Source of the DNA: Streptomyces nymphaeiformis
GTDB lineage: Bacteria; Actinomycetota; Actinomycetes; Streptomycetales; Streptomycetaceae
Assembly: GCF_014203895.1 (NCBI RefSeq)
Contig: NZ_JACHJY010000002.1
Coordinates: forward strand, 62,001 to 126,000
Length of the DNA stretch: 64,000 bases
Direction: 5' to 3'
Part shown: piece after piece, positions 62,837 through 64,000 of the stretch
How the letters are laid out: each line of letters opens with the position of its first letter
Position numbering within the stretch: the first letter of the stretch is position 1
Made by a program: the position numbers and the translations under genes
Notes under the pieces: generated by a model
Database searches by the model: none
The model's input: the letters and a program-made list of their open reading frames with translations, nothing else
What the model was told of the DNA's origin: nothing

Positions 62837-64000
62837 TTACCCGTGCCACTCGACGAGGACGAGGGTGGCGTCGTCGGTGGTGGTCTCACCACGGGCTCGT
62901 CTGAGGGTGTGGGACAGGTCGCGCGCCACGGCCCGTACGCCCCGGTCGGCCCGGTCCAGGCGGTGGATCCAGTCGATCAGCTGGTCCTCGCCGAACTCCT
63001 CCTGCCCGCTCTGGTGTTCCTCGATCAGGCCGTCGGTGAAGCAGAGGATGCGGTCCCCGGGTTCGAGCACCGTCTCGCTGACCTGCGGTTGTGCTCCGCC
63101 GAAGCCGACGGGGAGGGTGGTGGGGCTGTTCAGGCGGCGTACGACGCGGTGGCCGCGGATCAGCATGGGGGCGGGATGGCCGGCGTTGACCCACTGGAGG
63201 CGGCCGGTTCCGGTGTCGAGCCGGAGCATCTGGGCGGTGACGAAGTGGTCGGGGGCGAACTGTTCGGCGATGGCCCGGTCCATGAAGAGGTAGATCTCGG
63301 ACAGCTCGACGCTGGTGCGGCGGGCGTGTCGGTACGCGCCGATGGCGACGGTCGCCATGGTGGCCGCGTCCAGGCCGTGGCCCATGGCATCGATCATGGC
63401 GAGGTGGAGGACGTCGCCGTTCAGGGCGTAGTCGAAGCTGTCGCCGGCCACGTCGTAGGCGGGTTCCAGGACTCCGGCGACCGCCACGCGGGACATCGTC
63501 ATGGCCAGCGGGGGCAGGAGCGACCACTGGATCTCGGCGGCGACGCTCATCGCTTCGCCGCGGCGGGTGCGGAAGAAGAGGTCGGTGTAGCCGTTCTTGG
63601 TCTGCAGCACGTCGGCGAGCACGCCGGCGATCCTGCGCAGGAGGCGGCGGTCGTCGTCGATCGTGTCCAGGGTGACGGCAAGGACGCCTGCCTGGTCTCC
63701 GCCGTCCAGCAGCGGCACGTGCACCCGCGTCCCGTCGGCCGACGGCACCTCGACCGGACGCGCGGTGAGGAAGCACCGGCCGGCCTCCGAACCGTCGATG
63801 GGCAGGGGCTCACCGTCCTTCAGTCCGTCCCCGGCTAGGGGGACCAGATTCCGCTGCCCGTAGTCCTGGAGCAGGATCCGCACCTCGCGGCCCCCGATCA
63901 GGGCCACCGTGCCGGCGACGATGGGGCCGACATGGTCGGGCGGCAGCGCGTGGGCGTGGTCCAGGAGCCCGCCCAGCAGCATCTCTCCGAAGCTCTCCCG
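62837..64000 (-). CDS. SpoIIE-family PP2C phosphatase, 5' end beyond the window
   Basis: At least 381 aa. A GAF-like sensor region fills the N-terminal 140 residues. A SpoIIE/PP2C domain follows, with metal-binding VAGDSFDYALNGDVLHLAMIDAMGHGLDA and GDRILCFTDGLIE, ending ETTTDDATLVLVEWHG. It dephosphorylates anti-anti-sigma factors, releasing sigma factors from HATPase kinases such as that at 59645-60082. An ATG at 63982 exists, but the frame continues open to the right edge (RESFGE), so the true start is probably outside. Confidence 0.88.
   Translation of the reverse strand, partial: RESFGEMLLGGLLDHAHALPPDHVGPIVAGTVALIGGREVRILLQDYGQRNLVPLAGDGLKDGEPLPIDGSEAGRCFLTARPVEVPSADGTRVHVPLLDGGDQAGVLAVTLDTIDDDRRLLRRIAGVLADVLQTKNGYTDLFFRTRRGEAMSVAAEIQWSLLPPLAMTMSRVAVAGVLEPAYDVAGDSFDYALNGDVLHLAMIDAMGHGLDAATMATVAIGAYRHARRTSVELSEIYLFMDRAIAEQFAPDHFVTAQMLRLDTGTGRLQWVNAGHPAPMLIRGHRVVRRLNSPTTLPVGFGGAQPQVSETVLEPGDRILCFTDGLIEEHQSGQEEFGEDQLIDWIHRLDRADRGVRAVARDLSHTLRRARGETTTDDATLVLVEWHG

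Overview
The window reads as Streptomyces or a very close actinomycete. GC is very high, GTG and TTG starts are common, genes overlap as ATGA/GTGA, and many typical Streptomyces families are present (Eis-type acetyltransferase, NB-ARC ATPase, SpoIIE phosphatase, HATPase anti-sigma factor, MerR/cold-shock pair, Nur-box nickel operon, GH10/GH62 xylanase). No tRNA, rRNA, CRISPR array or integrase was seen.

Left part (1 to about 25.75 kb) is dense and chromosome-like. It holds a glutamate-type ABC permease running off the left edge, two sulfite-oxidase-family molybdoenzymes, an Eis-like acetyltransferase, an NB-ARC ATPase, nadE, VOC proteins, a proline iminopeptidase, a GntR/SIS-domain/PIG-L group, a thioredoxin-reductase-like flavoprotein divergent from an XRE-cupin regulator, and a quinone oxidoreductase plus two acyl-CoA dehydrogenases. 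A five-gene peptide/nickel ABC operon (nikABCDE-like) follows, with a good match to the Nur operator in an unusually AT-rich promoter. A secreted-protein gene at 25246-25779 appears cut off at its 3' end and marks the edge of this block.

Right part (25.75 to about 59 kb) is a mosaic accessory region. Broken genes include an IS5-like transposase, a PAS-SpoIIE phosphatase, a DUF2993 gene, an AraC regulator, an aminotransferase tail and an LLM-flavin monooxygenase. A diverged repeat family recurs at about 25.80, 26.6-26.8, 45.6-45.9, 53.5-53.6 and 57.8-58.0 kb. It carries TGACGCACG iterons, and in two copies the 3' end of a RumA/TrmA-like methyltransferase. These repeats separate intact cargo modules: (a) DyP peroxidase and catalase-like enzyme, a DHA2 efflux pump, and an aromatic ring-cleavage operon ending in acetoacetyl-CoA synthetase; (b) a polysaccharide module; (c) an F420-type NADP reductase and a SnoaL/MBL/DsbA operon next to a MarR gene.

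The most striking system is module (b). One polypeptide joins an ECF-type sigma factor, a zinc anti-sigma-like motif, membrane segments and an outward-facing AbfB carbohydrate-binding domain. It sits directly before a secreted GH10-CBM13-GH62 arabinoxylanase and a GH74 xyloglucanase. This suggests a one-protein surface sensor that switches on plant cell wall degradation.

The right end holds an IS5-family element, an HATPase anti-sigma factor, a MerR-like regulator behind a roughly 660-nt leader rich in GCAGTA/GCAGTG motifs with two perfect hairpins, a cold-shock protein, a DUF5994 protein and a SpoIIE phosphatase running off the edge.
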